Positions 29,487 to 37,591 of a stretch of DNA of 64,000 nucleotides are shown here, in pieces. A model generated the notes under the pieces. That model was not told the DNA's origin. It worked only from the letters and a program-made list of their open reading frames with translations, and did no database searches. The stretch spans positions 2,232,001 through 2,296,000 of the forward strand of contig NZ_CP073695.1 in NCBI RefSeq assembly GCF_018228765.1, read 5' to 3'. Position 1 is the stretch's first letter; each line of letters begins with the position of its first letter. The DNA comes from Halorubrum ruber. Its GTDB lineage: Archaea; Halobacteriota; Halobacteria; Halobacteriales; Haloferacaceae. Position numbers and translations under genes: made by a program.

Positions 29487-30563
29487 ATGAGTTCGTCCGA
29501 CGACGAGTACGAGATCGCGGTGGTCGGCGGCGGGCCGGCCGGGCTGACGACCGCGCTGTACGGGGCCCGACTGGGCCACGAGACGGTGCTGATCGACCGG
29601 GGCGGCGGGCGCGCGGCGATGATGGCCGACACGCACAACGTGATCGGGGTCACCGAGGAGGTCTCCGGCAACGAGTTCCTCGCGACCGGCCGCGAGCAGG
29701 TGGAGTCGTACGGCGGGACGTTCGAGCGCGGCTTCGTCACCGACGTCGAGCGCACCGACGACGACCGGTTCCGACTCTCGACGAACGACGCCGAGATCCT
29801 CGCGGACCGCGTCGTCCTCGGGACCGGCTTCTCCGACGAGCGCCCGGACCCGCCGCTCCCGCGGACGGGAAAGGGGCTCCACTACTGCCTCCACTGCGAC
29901 GCCTACATGTTCGTCGACGAGCCGGTGTACGTGATGGGTCACGGCGAGGCCGCCGCCCACGTCGCGATGATCATGCTGAACATGACCGACGACGTGGACG
30001 TGCTGACCCGCGGCGCGGAGCCGACGTGGAGCGAGGAGACCGCCGCGCAGCTGGAGGCGCACCCGGTCGACGTCGTCCGCGAGGAGGTCTCCGGCGTCGA
30101 GAACGACCCCGACTCCGGCTGGCTGGAGGCGCTGGAGTTCGAGGACGGCACGCGCCGCGAGTACCGCGGCGGCTTCGCGATGTACGGTTCCGACTACAAC
30201 ACCGTCCTCGCCGAGGGGCTCGGCTGCGACCTCAACGACGACGGCACCATCGACGTCGACGACCACGGCCGCACCAGCGAGGACGGCGTGTTCGCGGTCG
30301 GCGACATCACGCCCGGCCACAACCAGGTCCCGGTCGCGATGGGGCAGGGCGCGAAGGCCGGCCTCGCGATCCACAAGGAGATCCGCGAGTTCCCGCGCTC
30401 GACCGAGGAGATCGCGCGCGACGGGCCCGTCGACGACGATGAGGTGCCCGCCATCCCGCCGCACCTCATGGCGACCGCCGTCGCTCACGAGGGGCACGCC
30501 GGCGGGCCGCGCGAGTCGGCCGAGACCGAGAACGCCGAGCCGCCGGCCGCGGACGACGACTGA
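29487..30563 (+). CDS. Thioredoxin reductase-like FAD/NAD(P) oxidoreductase
   Basis: The 358-residue protein begins IAVVGGGPAGLTTALYGARLG (FAD Rossmann motif). It continues with GLHYCLHCDAYMF at the position of the thioredoxin-reductase CxxC (here Cys-Leu-His-Cys), and ends with VFAVGDITPGHNQVPVAMGQG. The central NADPH domain is atypical: GHGEAAAHVAMIMLNMT instead of the usual G-x-G-x-S-A. A ~45-residue acidic tail follows the FAD domain. It could be a ferredoxin/NAD(P) or thioredoxin-type reductase; the unusual CxxC and tail leave the partner open. Confidence 0.85.
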   Translation: MSSSDDEYEIAVVGGGPAGLTTALYGARLGHETVLIDRGGGRAAMMADTHNVIGVTEEVSGNEFLATGREQVESYGGTFERGFVTDVERTDDDRFRLSTNDAEILADRVVLGTGFSDERPDPPLPRTGKGLHYCLHCDAYMFVDEPVYVMGHGEAAAHVAMIMLNMTDDVDVLTRGAEPTWSEETAAQLEAHPVDVVREEVSGVENDPDSGWLEALEFEDGTRREYRGGFAMYGSDYNTVLAEGLGCDLNDDGTIDVDDHGRTSEDGVFAVGDITPGHNQVPVAMGQGAKAGLAIHKEIREFPRSTEEIARDGPVDDDEVPAIPPHLMATAVAHEGHAGGPRESAETENAEPPAADDD

Positions 30564-30564
30564 T

Positions 30565-30588
30565 CGATTCCGAATTTTTCGGGAATCG
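30565..30588 (+). terminator. Putative terminator hairpin after the TrxR-like gene
   Basis: CGATTCCG pairs with CGGGAATCG around a T-rich loop, immediately after the TGA at 30561-30563. In archaea, T-rich tracts at the 3' end are the real signal; here the five T are in the loop. Confidence 0.5.
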
Positions 30589-30976
30589 AGGAACCTACCC
30601 GGAGGACTCTTGCGAGTGCGGCTGAGGAAGTTCAACTCCGACACAGTATTTTCCGAGCGAAGCGAGGAAAATCGCCGGCCGGGAATCCCGCGGACGAGCG
30701 CAGCGAGCGAGCGGGAGGTCGGCCGGCGCACAACCGCAGGGAGTGCGCCGGCCGGGATTTGAACCGGAATCAGACGTGCTCGCTCGCTTCGCTCGCTGCG
30801 CGCGGCTGATGGGATTCAAATCCCGCGGCGATTTCTCTCACTACGTTCGAGAGTCCGCTGAGCGGAGCGAAGCGGACGCTGACTGACGGAGTCAGTCAGA
30901 AAATGCGCCGGCCGGGACTCCCGCGAGCGAGCGAAGCGAGCGAGTGGGAGTACGGGCGGCGCACGAACGAAGTGAG
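30589..30976. repeat. Degenerate copies of the tRNA-Gly 3' end in a gene-free stretch
   Basis: No gene is visible. The 22-nt sequence at 30744-30765 is identical to the tRNA-Gly 3' end at 30977-30998. A shorter 14-nt copy sits at 30904-30917 and a further trace at about 30673. Between them are inverted repeats made of GAGCGAAGCGAGC-type sequence and a free T-arm-like hairpin (GGGATTCAAATCCC, about 30815-30828). This is the pattern left by repeated integration or excision at a tRNA 3' end. Confidence 0.7.
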
Positions 30977-31047
30977 TGCGCCGGCCGGGATTTGAACCCG
31001 GGCCATGAGCTTGGAAGGCTCAGGTCCTACCACTAGACCACCGGCGC
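30977..31047 (-). tRNA. tRNA-Gly (anticodon UCC)
   Basis: The cloverleaf is complete: acceptor GCGCCGG pairs with CCGGCGC, discriminator A, D-arm with AGTGGTA, anticodon stem TGAGC/GCTCA with loop CTTCCAA (anticodon TCC), and T-arm GGGTTCAAATCCC. No intron and no encoded CCA. It reads GGA and GGG codons. The 3' end points towards the degenerate copies at lower coordinates. Confidence 0.96.
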
Positions 31048-31243
31048 GCGGCGACGCGTTCGCGGCCGAACGCATCTACACGTAGGCCAAACGGCTCTGA
31101 TAAACGTTCCGTGTTCTCGACGGGGACGACCCTGCGACGGCGGGGGCTCGTCGCGTCGTCGACGAACGGAAGCGGGCACGGAACGGCGGTCGTCCGACCG
31201 GCGTTCCGGGCGACCTGTCCGAGACCGACACCGTCGGAAGCGA

Positions 31244-31840
31244 CTACACGATGGTGAACTGGTTCCTGACCGTGGTGGAGATGTCGGTCTCCTCGCCGCC
31301 CTCGATGTGGACCTCGTACTCGTACTCGCCCGGGTCCGTGTCCAAGGCGGTCTCGATCTTCGACCCCCACGTCGCTCTGTCGTACGCCTCGTGGGCGCCC
31401 TCCCAGTTGAGTTCGAGGGGGCCGTAGTCCGCCTCGGGGAATTCGACGACGACCGAGTCGATGGCGTCGGCGCCCAGCGGGTCGCCGGTGTCGGGGTCGA
31501 AGATGCCGACGTGGAGGCCGACCTCCATCCCGGCCGAGAACCGGCCGATGCTGGCGCATTCTTCGCCCGAGTCGCCGCCGCTCGATTCGTTCCCGTCCGA
31601 CTCGTTGGTCGTCCCGTTGCTCGTGTTGCCGGTGGTCGTCGTCTCGTTGGTGACCGTCGGGCCGTCGTCGTCGGACTCGACGCCCGGGTCCGTGATGTAC
31701 GTACAGCCCGCGAGGCTGACGGAGGCCCACGTCGCCGCGCCCGCCGCGACCAGCCGGCGCCGCGACACCGACGAGTCGGTCGATTCTGACGGCTCGTCGG
31801 AGGTGGTGTCGGTCGATTCGATGTGCTGGTCTCGGTCCAT
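31244..31840 (-). CDS. Tat-exported lipoprotein with one copy of a beta-rich domain
   Basis: The 198-residue protein has a twin-arginine signal (SVSRRRLVAAGAATWASVSLAGC) with a lipobox cysteine at about residue 46, then a Thr/Asn/Gly-rich linker to about residue 90, and one ~105-residue domain starting ASIGRFSAGMEVGLHVGIFDPDTG and ending RNQFTIV. The same domain occurs twice in the divergent gene at 31943, so the two are paralogues. It is anchored on the outer face of the membrane. Function unknown. TATTTATATA lies about 27 nt before the ATG (leaderless). Confidence 0.82.
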   Translation of the reverse strand: MDRDQHIESTDTTSDEPSESTDSSVSRRRLVAAGAATWASVSLAGCTYITDPGVESDDDGPTVTNETTTTGNTSNGTTNESDGNESSGGDSGEECASIGRFSAGMEVGLHVGIFDPDTGDPLGADAIDSVVVEFPEADYGPLELNWEGAHEAYDRATWGSKIETALDTDPGEYEYEVHIEGGEETDISTTVRNQFTIV

Positions 31841-31918
31841 GCTGTCGCGTTTGTGTTCCGTGGTATATAAATACAGAGACCGATTTTCCGGTTTCTATGA
31901 ATCGGGGGGCGATTTATG

Positions 31919-31943
31919 TACGTCGGCTAGGTTAGTCGACGTA
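31919..31943. promoter_or_regulatory. Palindrome between TATA box and start of the lipoprotein gene
   Basis: TACGTCG (31919-31925) and CGACGTA (31937-31943) form a perfect 7-bp inverted repeat with an 11-nt spacer. It runs from just after the GATTTATG TATA-like box to the A of the ATG. In a leaderless gene it covers the transcription start, so it could be a repressor site. Confidence 0.55.
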
Positions 31944-32929
31944 TGGAGCCTAATGGACGACGAGCTGAGAGGCCAGACTCCCGACAGACGAGCACCGGCG
32001 ACTCGGAAACGGCGACGACGACGCGCCGCCGGCTGTTAGCCACCGGCGCCGCGACGTGGGCGACCGTCGGACTGGCGGGCTGTATGGGCGGCGACGACGG
32101 CGACGACGGCGGCGACGGGGGCGACGGCTCCGCCGACGCGCAGAACTTCGTCGTGACCGCCGAGACCGGCGCAGGGTCCGAGGGCGTGCCCGAAACCGCG
32201 GGTTTCATCTCGGCGTGTTCGGCGAGTCGGCGCTTCGTGCCGGGGATGCAGGTCGTCTTCTACGTGGGCATCTTCGACCCCGAGACGGGCGATCAGCTCA
32301 CCGACGAGGACCTCGGTAGCGTCGTCGTCAACGTCGAGGGGGTCCAGGAGGTCGAGCTGGGCTGGGCCGGCGACGACGAGGAGAACCCGGCCGAGGAGTG
32401 GGGCGGCTCGTTCGTCCTGCCGGAGGACATCGAGACCGGTTCGTACTCGTACACGGTCGAGGTCAGCAACGGCGACGCCAGCTACCAGACGGTCGGCATC
32501 CTCGAGGACTCCTTCGAGGTCATCGAGCAGTCGAACCCGACCAACTACGTCGTCACGACCGAGACGTGGTGGAACAATCAGGCGCCCGAGGGGACGAACT
32601 TCGTCGGGAGCTGCGCCCCCGAGCGCCAGTTCACGCAGGACATGGACGTCACGTTCGTCATCGGCGTCTACGACGGCTCGAGCGGCGAGATCGTCGGCAG
32701 CGACACCCTCGACGCCGTGACTATCGAGTCGACCGACGGCGCGTTCGACCCGATCGAGCTGTCGTGGAACGAGGGCGGCGAGGACTCCGAACCGCAGTGG
32801 TCCGGCACGCTCGACACCGCGGATCTGGCGCCCGCGTCCTACGGCTACGAGGTCGTCGTCACCAACGGCGACGCCAACTACTACAACGTCGGCATCGCGT
32901 CGAACCAGTTCACGATCATCGAGCTGTAA
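31943..32929 (+). CDS. Tat-exported lipoprotein with two copies of the same beta-rich domain
   Basis: The 328 residues begin with a twin-arginine signal (TTRRRLLATGAATWATVGLAGC, lipobox Cys near residue 47) and a Gly/Asp linker. Two ~130-residue repeats follow: NFVVTAETG...FISACSASRRFVPGMQVVFYVGIFDPETG...SFEVIEQ and NYVVTTETW...FVGSCAPERQFTQDMDVTFVIGVYDGSSG...QFTIIEL. The repeat matches the domain in the divergent neighbour. Each repeat has one conserved Cys in the SAC/GSC position. No known family is recognised. It is probably a surface binding or scaffold protein. Confidence 0.82.
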   Translation: MEPNGRRAERPDSRQTSTGDSETATTTRRRLLATGAATWATVGLAGCMGGDDGDDGGDGGDGSADAQNFVVTAETGAGSEGVPETAGFISACSASRRFVPGMQVVFYVGIFDPETGDQLTDEDLGSVVVNVEGVQEVELGWAGDDEENPAEEWGGSFVLPEDIETGSYSYTVEVSNGDASYQTVGILEDSFEVIEQSNPTNYVVTTETWWNNQAPEGTNFVGSCAPERQFTQDMDVTFVIGVYDGSSGEIVGSDTLDAVTIESTDGAFDPIELSWNEGGEDSEPQWSGTLDTADLAPASYGYEVVVTNGDANYYNVGIASNQFTIIEL

Positions 32930-32977
32930 GGCCGCCGACGCGGTGCCGGGACCGATTTTTATACCGAACTCACAGTC

Positions 32978-33580
32978 ATGAACCACGACAACACGCAGGC
33001 ATCCGGCGGGAACGCTACCGAATCGGCCGACGCGGAGCCGGTCGACGCGAAGTCAGCCGACGCGAAGTCGGTCGACGCGGACGAACGGGGCGAAAGCGGC
33101 GCGGAGACCGACGCCGAGGCGGACGGGACGCTGACGTTCTCGGACGCGGTGGCCGTCGAAACGACTCCCGAGGAGCTGTGGTCGACGATTTCTGACCCGG
33201 AGACGCTGACGGAGTGCGTCCCGGGCGCGGAGTCGATCGAGCGCGTCTCCGAGCGGAAGTACACCGTCGAGATCACGCGCGGGGTGAGCCACCTCACCGT
33301 CTCGCTGTCGGGAGAGGCGGAGTTCGTCGAGATGGACCCCCCCGACACCGTGGTGACGAGCGCGACGGCGTTCGACTCGAAGACCGGCAGCGACTTCGAC
33401 ATCCTCGCGGGGATGGAGATCCAGCCGACCGACGACGGAAGGGCCGAACTGGCGTACACCGCCGAGGTGTCGATCAGCGGCGGCGTCGGCACGATGAGCC
33501 CGCGGATCCTCCGGCCGATCGTCAACCGGGACATCACGACGTACTTCGAGAACGTCAAAGACGTCGTCGAAGGCGAGTAG
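32978..33580 (+). CDS. SRPBCC / CoxG-like protein with acidic low-complexity N-terminus
   Basis: Residues 1-50 are low-complexity (repeated DAKSADAKSVDAD). Residues 52-200 form a START/SRPBCC domain with AVETTPEELWSTISDPETLTECVPGAESIE, the typical start of CoxG (carbon monoxide dehydrogenase subunit G), and RPIVNRDITTYFENVKDVVE at the end. CoxG proteins bind membranes or hydrophobic ligands and recruit or mature oxidoreductases. No CO dehydrogenase genes are seen here, so a different partner within the island is likely. A TTTTTATA box is about 20 nt upstream. Confidence 0.85.
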   Translation: MNHDNTQASGGNATESADAEPVDAKSADAKSVDADERGESGAETDAEADGTLTFSDAVAVETTPEELWSTISDPETLTECVPGAESIERVSERKYTVEITRGVSHLTVSLSGEAEFVEMDPPDTVVTSATAFDSKTGSDFDILAGMEIQPTDDGRAELAYTAEVSISGGVGTMSPRILRPIVNRDITTYFENVKDVVEGE

Positions 33581-33589
33581 TGGCCATTC

Positions 33590-33653
33590 GTCGCGGTTTC
33601 GGCGCCCCGTCGCGGTTTCGGCGCCCCGTCGCGAGCGGTCGACGGTCGCTCGC
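33590..33653. repeat. Short tandem repeat and hairpin after the CoxG-like gene
   Basis: GTCGCGGTTTCGGCGCCCC occurs twice in direct succession (33590-33608, 33609-33627), followed by a hairpin GCGAGCG/CGCTCGC (33631-33653). It may act as a transcription end; no gene is present in this gap. Confidence 0.5.
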
Positions 33654-33725
33654 GGTCCCGATCGCCGCCGTCCGCGTCGGACCGTTTCGCAGACGTATTT
33701 GTATCCGCAATCGAATGGACAGCTA

Positions 33726-34385
33726 ATGGCAACCGATCCCACCGACGCGTTCGACGAGATATCCGAGTACGATTCCACCGTCCTCTTCAAGCCGAAAGTG
33801 GTTGCGTTGGTCGTCTCCGAGGGCGAGGAGCGAGGTCCGAACCTCATGACGGCCTCGTGGTGGATGCTGGCCGGCTACAACCCGTTTCGCTATCTCCTTG
33901 CCGTGAGTCACAAGACGCTGACGCACGAACTCATCGAGGAGAGCGGGGAGTTCGTGCTGGCCTCGCCCTCGATGGAGATGATCGACGCACTGACACTGTC
34001 GGGCATGGTCAGCGGCCGAGACATCGACAAGATCGAGCACCTGGACATGGAGACGGTGCCGGGGCAGTCGGTCGACGTGCCGCTGTTGGCCGACGCCGCC
34101 GGCAACATCGAGTGTTCGGTGATGGAGTCGTTCGAGTTCATGGACTGCACCTACTACTTCGGCGAGGTCGAACACGCCTACGTCACCCCCGGGGGAATGG
34201 ACGGCCGGCTCCTGTCCCCGGACGCCGACGTGCTGGCCTACATGGGCAGCGACTGGGGCGAGGAGGAGACCAAGACCAAGTACCGCTACTACGCCGACAT
34301 CACCGCCGAGTCGATCAGGCGGTTCCCCGGCGACGAGGTCGTCGACTCCCTGCCGCCCGAGCTTCGAGCGCAGTTCGACGAGTAG
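33726..34385 (+). CDS. Flavin reductase-like FMN-binding protein
   Basis: The 219-residue protein has a split-barrel flavin reductase pattern: KPKVVALVVSEGEERGPNLMTASWWMLAGYNPF, then LLAVSHKTLTHELIEESGEFVLASPS and SGRDIDK. Members bind FMN and supply reduced flavin to monooxygenases or act as flavoredoxins. The start is ATG 33726, with a TATTTGTA box about 30 nt before it. No monooxygenase partner is visible, but UbiD and UbiX of the same island depend on (prenylated) FMN. Confidence 0.85.
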   Translation: MATDPTDAFDEISEYDSTVLFKPKVVALVVSEGEERGPNLMTASWWMLAGYNPFRYLLAVSHKTLTHELIEESGEFVLASPSMEMIDALTLSGMVSGRDIDKIEHLDMETVPGQSVDVPLLADAAGNIECSVMESFEFMDCTYYFGEVEHAYVTPGGMDGRLLSPDADVLAYMGSDWGEEETKTKYRYYADITAESIRRFPGDEVVDSLPPELRAQFDE

Positions 34386-34391
34386 CGCGGC

Positions 34392-34958
34392 TCACCACAG
34401 CGCCGTCGACCGCTGGATGACGAAGTGCGGTTCGTCTCCCTCGTCGTCGCCGAAGAGGAACGAGAGGAACGCCAGCGAGTACCGGTGGCCCGCGATGTCG
34501 ATGGCGTGGCCGTCGGCGGCGTCGAACCGGTCGACGTAGCGCGCGACGGTGTCGCGGTTGACCTGAAGCCCGTACTGGCGCCGGAGCGTCCGCTCGCAGT
34601 CGGTCGGCGACTCGTCGGCGGCGTGGAACAGACAGAGGTCGACGACCGGCTTGGCGTAGGCACAGCCCTCGTAGAACAGCGCCGAGAGGTCGCCCTGAAA
34701 CGACCGCCCGCAGTCGAGACACTCGTACTGCTGGACGTCGACGCCGACGTCTTCGATCCCGTCGGCGGTGACCAACCGTGCGACCGTCTTGGGCTCGTTC
34801 TGGTACCCGTTCTTCCGACGGGCGTCCGACCCGCAGTTCGGACAGGGCCGCGGCTCGCCCCGGCGCTCGTCGGCGACCCGTCGGAGTTCCTCGCGGATCG
34901 CGTTGACGAACAGCGGCGAGACGGCCGGGTCGAACGGCTTCTCGTCTGGGCCTCGCAT
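34392..34958 (-). CDS. Zinc-ribbon plus HTH protein (transposase-like or regulator)
   Basis: In this 188-residue protein a zinc-ribbon pair, CPNCGSDARRKNG (about 39-51) and ECLDCGRSF (about 79-87), is followed by a helix-turn-helix-like stretch, CERTLRRQYGLQVNRDTVARYV (about 120-141). This is the N-terminal layout of InsA/IS6-type transposases and some archaeal regulators. The catalytic DDE domain is absent and the protein ends in a short C-terminal module. It may be a domesticated transposase fragment acting as a regulator of the divergent ABC operon. Function unproven. Confidence 0.7.
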   Translation of the reverse strand: MRGPDEKPFDPAVSPLFVNAIREELRRVADERRGEPRPCPNCGSDARRKNGYQNEPKTVARLVTADGIEDVGVDVQQYECLDCGRSFQGDLSALFYEGCAYAKPVVDLCLFHAADESPTDCERTLRRQYGLQVNRDTVARYVDRFDAADGHAIDIAGHRYSLAFLSFLFGDDEGDEPHFVIQRSTALW

Positions 34959-35128
34959 ACGGTCCCGACGACCCCCGTTAGTATGAATGTCACGTTATTA
35001 TTCGTTTCAAATATCACGTTATCTTCCGTGTCTACCGTCCCCCGTTATCACGTCAGTATTCGAACTCAGAAAGCCACATAGTAGAAAGACACGGAAACAA
35101 TTTATATATCGGCGAATGAACTCCGTCC
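34959..35128. promoter_or_regulatory. AT-rich divergent promoter region with direct repeats
   Basis: TCACGTTAT occurs at 34990-34998 and 35014-35022, 24 nt apart, inside the promoter of the zinc-ribbon gene. A related GTTATCACG lies at 35044. TTTATATA at 35101-35108 is about 25 nt before the ATG of the binding protein, indicating a leaderless transcript. The repeats are candidate operators. Confidence 0.55.
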
Positions 35129-36373
35129 ATGAGCCACGAGGAGCCCGAAAACGACACGCTGGAGCGAGCAAAGTCAGACGGACAGCGATTCGGTAGACGG
35201 GGGGTGACCTCCCGCCGGACATTCCTCGCCACCGGGGCAGCGCTGTCGGCCGCGGCGGTCGCGGGCTGCGCCGGCGGAACCGGATCGGGGTCGACCGAGG
35301 GGCCGGAACCGCCGTGGACGACGGAGGAGCTGGCCGACCAGGTCGGCGACGACGCGGAGATCAACATCTACGCCTCCACCGGCGCGGATCAGGAGTGGTA
35401 CGACCTCGTCGACGTCATCAACGACGAGTTCGGGACGTCCGTCGAACCGAACGTCTTCGCCACCAACGGCAACGACCTGACCCAGCGCTTCGTACAGGAG
35501 CGGCAGGCGGGCAACGACACGGCCGACGTGTTGAGCAGCCCGACCGGCATCGACGACGACATGCTGGTCACGGCTCGCGATGAGAGCAAGGAAGCCGCCC
35601 TCGACATCGGACGGGAGTACTTCGAGTGGGACCTCGACCAGAAGTTCTGGTTCAACGACGTGCTCGACGACGTCCAGCAGTACCCCTTCTACGTCACCGG
35701 CTACAACGGCGGTCCCGGGCTGACGATGCCGGTCAACGAGGACGTGTTCGCCGACCGGGGGTTAGACGTGCCGAGCACCTACAACGACCTCCTCGACGAC
35801 CAGTACGAGGGGATGGAGGTCGCGATATCGAGCGCCTACATCGCCTCTGACATGGTCGGCTGGATCGTCAGACACAACGCTGCGGAGACGGAGATGACCG
35901 AGACGGAGTGGGCACAGCAGCTTCACGACCACCTCAGCTACACGGGCGTCAGTTCGCACACGGCCGGGACGCGGGAGGTCCGCGACGGCAACATCCCGCT
36001 GATGCTGTACAACTGGCCGACCGTGATCGCGCCGTTCACCGGTGAGGACTCCCCGCTGACGGGGGTCTTCCCCGAGGACGTCCCCTCCTTCATGAACGGC
36101 AGTCCGATCGCCATCAACAAGGAGGCCCCGAACCCGTGGGTCGCCCGGTTCTTCCTCAGCGCGACGCTCGAAGAGGCGGTCCAGCGCCGGATGATCAACG
36201 ACGTCGAACGGCAGATCCCCTGCCGGATGGACCTCGACTACTCGGCACAGGACCCCGATTCCTACACCGAGAAGCGGCTGAACTCCGACTACGAGGCGGT
36301 GGAGTTCTGGGACGAGTGGCGGAACTCCACGGTCGGCCAAAAAGTGAAGGACGTCGGTGCGTTCGATATCTAA
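35129..36373 (+). CDS. ABC transporter substrate-binding lipoprotein (iron/solute-binding family 1)
   Basis: The 414-residue protein carries a Tat signal with lipobox, TSRRTFLATGAALSAAAVAGC (cysteine near residue 48). The mature part starts INIYASTGADQEWYDLVDVIND, typical of the Fe(3+)/2-aminoethylphosphonate-type binding proteins, with a conserved VNEDVFADRGLDVPSTYNDL region. It captures the solute outside the cell for the ABC genes that follow (36482, 37588). The family name suggests ferric iron, but the genetic context of acid-processing enzymes makes an organic acid equally plausible. Confidence 0.9.
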   Translation: MSHEEPENDTLERAKSDGQRFGRRGVTSRRTFLATGAALSAAAVAGCAGGTGSGSTEGPEPPWTTEELADQVGDDAEINIYASTGADQEWYDLVDVINDEFGTSVEPNVFATNGNDLTQRFVQERQAGNDTADVLSSPTGIDDDMLVTARDESKEAALDIGREYFEWDLDQKFWFNDVLDDVQQYPFYVTGYNGGPGLTMPVNEDVFADRGLDVPSTYNDLLDDQYEGMEVAISSAYIASDMVGWIVRHNAAETEMTETEWAQQLHDHLSYTGVSSHTAGTREVRDGNIPLMLYNWPTVIAPFTGEDSPLTGVFPEDVPSFMNGSPIAINKEAPNPWVARFFLSATLEEAVQRRMINDVERQIPCRMDLDYSAQDPDSYTEKRLNSDYEAVEFWDEWRNSTVGQKVKDVGAFDI

Positions 36374-36481
36374 CGTCGTGTCGTTCCTCACGGGGACTCT
36401 CCCGGCCCGCGCGACGGGGCGTCCGGCCGACGAAACGCGGCGTCCGCTCCACGAGACACGGCGTCAGCCATACACGACACC

Positions 36482-37591
36482 ATGACGACCGAACCACAGC
36501 TGTCGGTACGCGGGATCACCAAGCGGTTCGGGAGCGCGTTCGAGCTCTCGGCGACCGACCTGACCGTCGGCGACGACGAGATCGTCGCCCTGCTCGGTCC
36601 GTCGGGCTGCGGCAAGACGACGATACTCCGGTGTATCGCCGGCGTCGAGAGCCCCGACAGCGGCAGCATCGAGATCGGCGGCCAAGTGGTCGAGTCGTCC
36701 GAGGTCTCGGCGCCGCCGGAGGAGCGCAACGTCGGGATGGTGTACCAGAACTACGCGATCTGGCCCCACAAAACCGTCTACGAGAACGTCGTCTTCCCGC
36801 TCGAACACGCCTCTCACGGGATTCCGGAGTCGGAGTACGACGAGCGCGTCTCGCAGATGCTCGAGCTGATGGAGATCCCGGAGCTGGCCGACAAGCCGGC
36901 GACCGATCTGAGCGGCGGCCAACAGCAGCGGACCGCGCTGGCCCGCGCGCTCGTCTACGAGCCGGACCTCCTGTTGATGGACGAGCCGCTGAGCAACCTC
37001 GACAGGGAGCTGCGCAAGCAGATGCGCTACGAGCTACAGCGGCTCCAACACGAGCTCGACGTGAGCGTTCTCTACGTGACCCACGACCAAGAGGAGGCGT
37101 TCTACCTGGCCGATCGGGTGATCATCCTCCACGAGGGGCGAGTGGTCGAGCGCGGCAGCCCCGAGGAACTCTACGAGTCGCCCCAGTCGGCGTTTACGCG
37201 CCGGTTCATCGGGGCTCGCAACCCGTTCGAGGGTCGGATCGAGGTCGACGGCTCCGGCGGCCGAGTCCTCACCACCGACTTCCTCGACGTGGAGCTGACG
37301 TCGACCGACTACATGTCCAACGGGGAGGGTCCGGACGAGGTGTCCTGTTTCCTCCGCCCGGAGGACATCAGCATCTGCGAGAACGGCGACAGTCAGGGGC
37401 GGATCGCACTCCGGGGGACGGTCGTCGCTGAGGGGATCCTCGGCGACCGCTACGAGGTGACGGTGGGATTCGACGACACTGACACCGAGCTCACCGTCCA
37501 CTGCGGGGAGTATCGAAACCTCTCTCGGGGCGACCGGCTGGACCTCCGGGTCGACCCGGCGGCGATACAGGTGTACAGGAACGAGACATGA
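36482..37591 (+). CDS. ABC transporter ATP-binding protein (FbpC/PotA-like)
   Basis: The 369-residue protein has Walker A LLGPSGCGKTTILRC at about 38-52, the Q-loop in MVYQNYAIWPHKTV, signature LSGGQQQR, Walker B LLLMDEPLSNLD, and the H-loop YVTHDQEEA. A C-terminal TOBE domain starts at about residue 240 (RNPFEGRIEVDG). It hydrolyses ATP to drive the importer. The stop overlaps the permease start by 4 nt. The gap to the binding-protein gene holds short degenerate repeats (CGAAACGCGGCGTCCG-like) but no gene. Confidence 0.95.
   Translation: MTTEPQLSVRGITKRFGSAFELSATDLTVGDDEIVALLGPSGCGKTTILRCIAGVESPDSGSIEIGGQVVESSEVSAPPEERNVGMVYQNYAIWPHKTVYENVVFPLEHASHGIPESEYDERVSQMLELMEIPELADKPATDLSGGQQQRTALARALVYEPDLLLMDEPLSNLDRELRKQMRYELQRLQHELDVSVLYVTHDQEEAFYLADRVIILHEGRVVERGSPEELYESPQSAFTRRFIGARNPFEGRIEVDGSGGRVLTTDFLDVELTSTDYMSNGEGPDEVSCFLRPEDISICENGDSQGRIALRGTVVAEGILGDRYEVTVGFDDTDTELTVHCGEYRNLSRGDRLDLRVDPAAIQVYRNET

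Noticed and set aside
33726-34385. Carbon monoxide dehydrogenase operon suggested by the CoxG-like neighbour
   Set aside because: No coxL, coxM or coxS genes are present. CoxG-like SRPBCC proteins occur in other contexts.
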